From Sphingopyxis terrae subsp. terrae NBRC 15098 (lineage in GTDB: Bacteria > Pseudomonadota > Alphaproteobacteria > Sphingomonadales > Sphingomonadaceae): a stretch of DNA of 64,000 nt. The stretch spans positions 1 to 64,000 of the forward strand of contig NZ_CP013342.1 of assembly GCF_001610975.1 (NCBI RefSeq), in the 5' to 3' direction. The translations under genes were made by a program, and so were the position numbers. The notes beneath the pieces were generated by a model, which was not told the origin of the DNA, did no database searches, and was given only the letters and a program-made list of their open reading frames with translations. This document shows, one piece after another, positions 63,859 to 64,000 of the stretch; the stretch's first letter is position 1, and each line of letters opens with the position of its first letter.

Positions 63859-64000
63859 CCCGTCCCTCCGCCGACATTTTCGCCGCCATCACGTCGGCGT
63901 CGGCACCGCTGACGCTCGCGCGCACCGCGGACGGCTTCCTGCCGCTGTTGCTCGCCGATCTGGCGCGCACCAGCGACAAGCGGCTCGTCTATGTCGCGAC
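63855..64000 (+). CDS. mfd: Transcription-repair coupling factor Mfd, N-terminal fragment (runs off window)
   Basis: The first 48 residues only, starting MTRPSADIFAAITSASAPLTLAR and reaching a LPLLLADLARTSDKRLVYVA strand, as in the UvrB-homology domain of alphaproteobacterial Mfd. The start is in the ATGA overlap with sdhE. Mfd removes stalled RNA polymerase and recruits UvrA. The call relies on the gene order and a short fragment. Confidence 0.8.
   Translation, partial: MTRPSADIFAAITSASAPLTLARTADGFLPLLLADLARTSDKRLVYVA

Overview
The window looks like a chromosome segment from a GC-rich alphaproteobacterium of the Sphingomonadales, probably close to Sphingopyxis/Novosphingopyxis. The reasons are gene content and order (recG-sdhE-mfd, hisG-hisD-nusB-thiL-hppA, acpP-fabF-mltG, rph-rdgB-hemW), a perfect GTTC-N7-GTTC LexA box of the alphaproteobacterial type, and several families of intergenic palindromes. 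The genus is an inference. About 55 protein genes and one tRNA can be supported.

Region 1 (1 to about 13,700) is one end of an integrated element. A P4-type tyrosine integrase (12257-13510) sits 178 bp from the 3' end of an intact elongator tRNA-Met (13689-13765). Inward come a DUF5818-like small protein, a VirB1-like lytic transglycosylase, a Zn-finger/Toprim primase-like protein, a 1412-residue N6-methyltransferase/strawberry-notch helicase fusion, a RES-Xre toxin-antitoxin pair, a small protein plus nucleotidyltransferase pair, and a two-gene short Argonaute operon. A ParB-like protein runs off the left edge. The Argonaute operon is the most notable system: a DUF4365 nuclease fused to an APAZ domain, coupled by a GTGA overlap to a short, catalytically dead MID-PIWI Argonaute. 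This is the architecture of SPARDA abortive-infection systems. A LexA box lies between the Toprim and lytic-transglycosylase genes, so part of the element is probably damage-inducible.

Region 2 (13,800-33,900) is core chromosome: fatty-acid synthesis (acpP, fabF) with mltG, a TPR/winged-helix membrane regulator, uvrB, an S10 peptidase, infC, a PBP-activator-like lipoprotein, rsmI-yraN-gshB-dedA, xerC, hemW and rdgB.

Region 3 (33,900-43,300) holds rph, then a four-gene block (dienelactone hydrolase; ferritin-like protein, GtrA and glycosyltransferase) lying between rph and hrcA-grpE, then def, recR, fmt-truA and carD.

Region 4 (43,500-64,000) holds an SDR oxidoreductase, an unusually AT-rich S9 peptidase, the proton-pumping pyrophosphatase, the hisG-hisD-nusB-thiL run, DUF2332, a CoxE-like VWA protein, an Amj-type lipid II flippase with a DUF817 protein, an M24 peptidase, a NamZ-type muramidase with a DOMON-like protein, tyrS, a PilZ protein, recG, sdhE and the start of mfd. 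Intergenic gaps in regions 2-4 carry at least four families of palindromic repeats.
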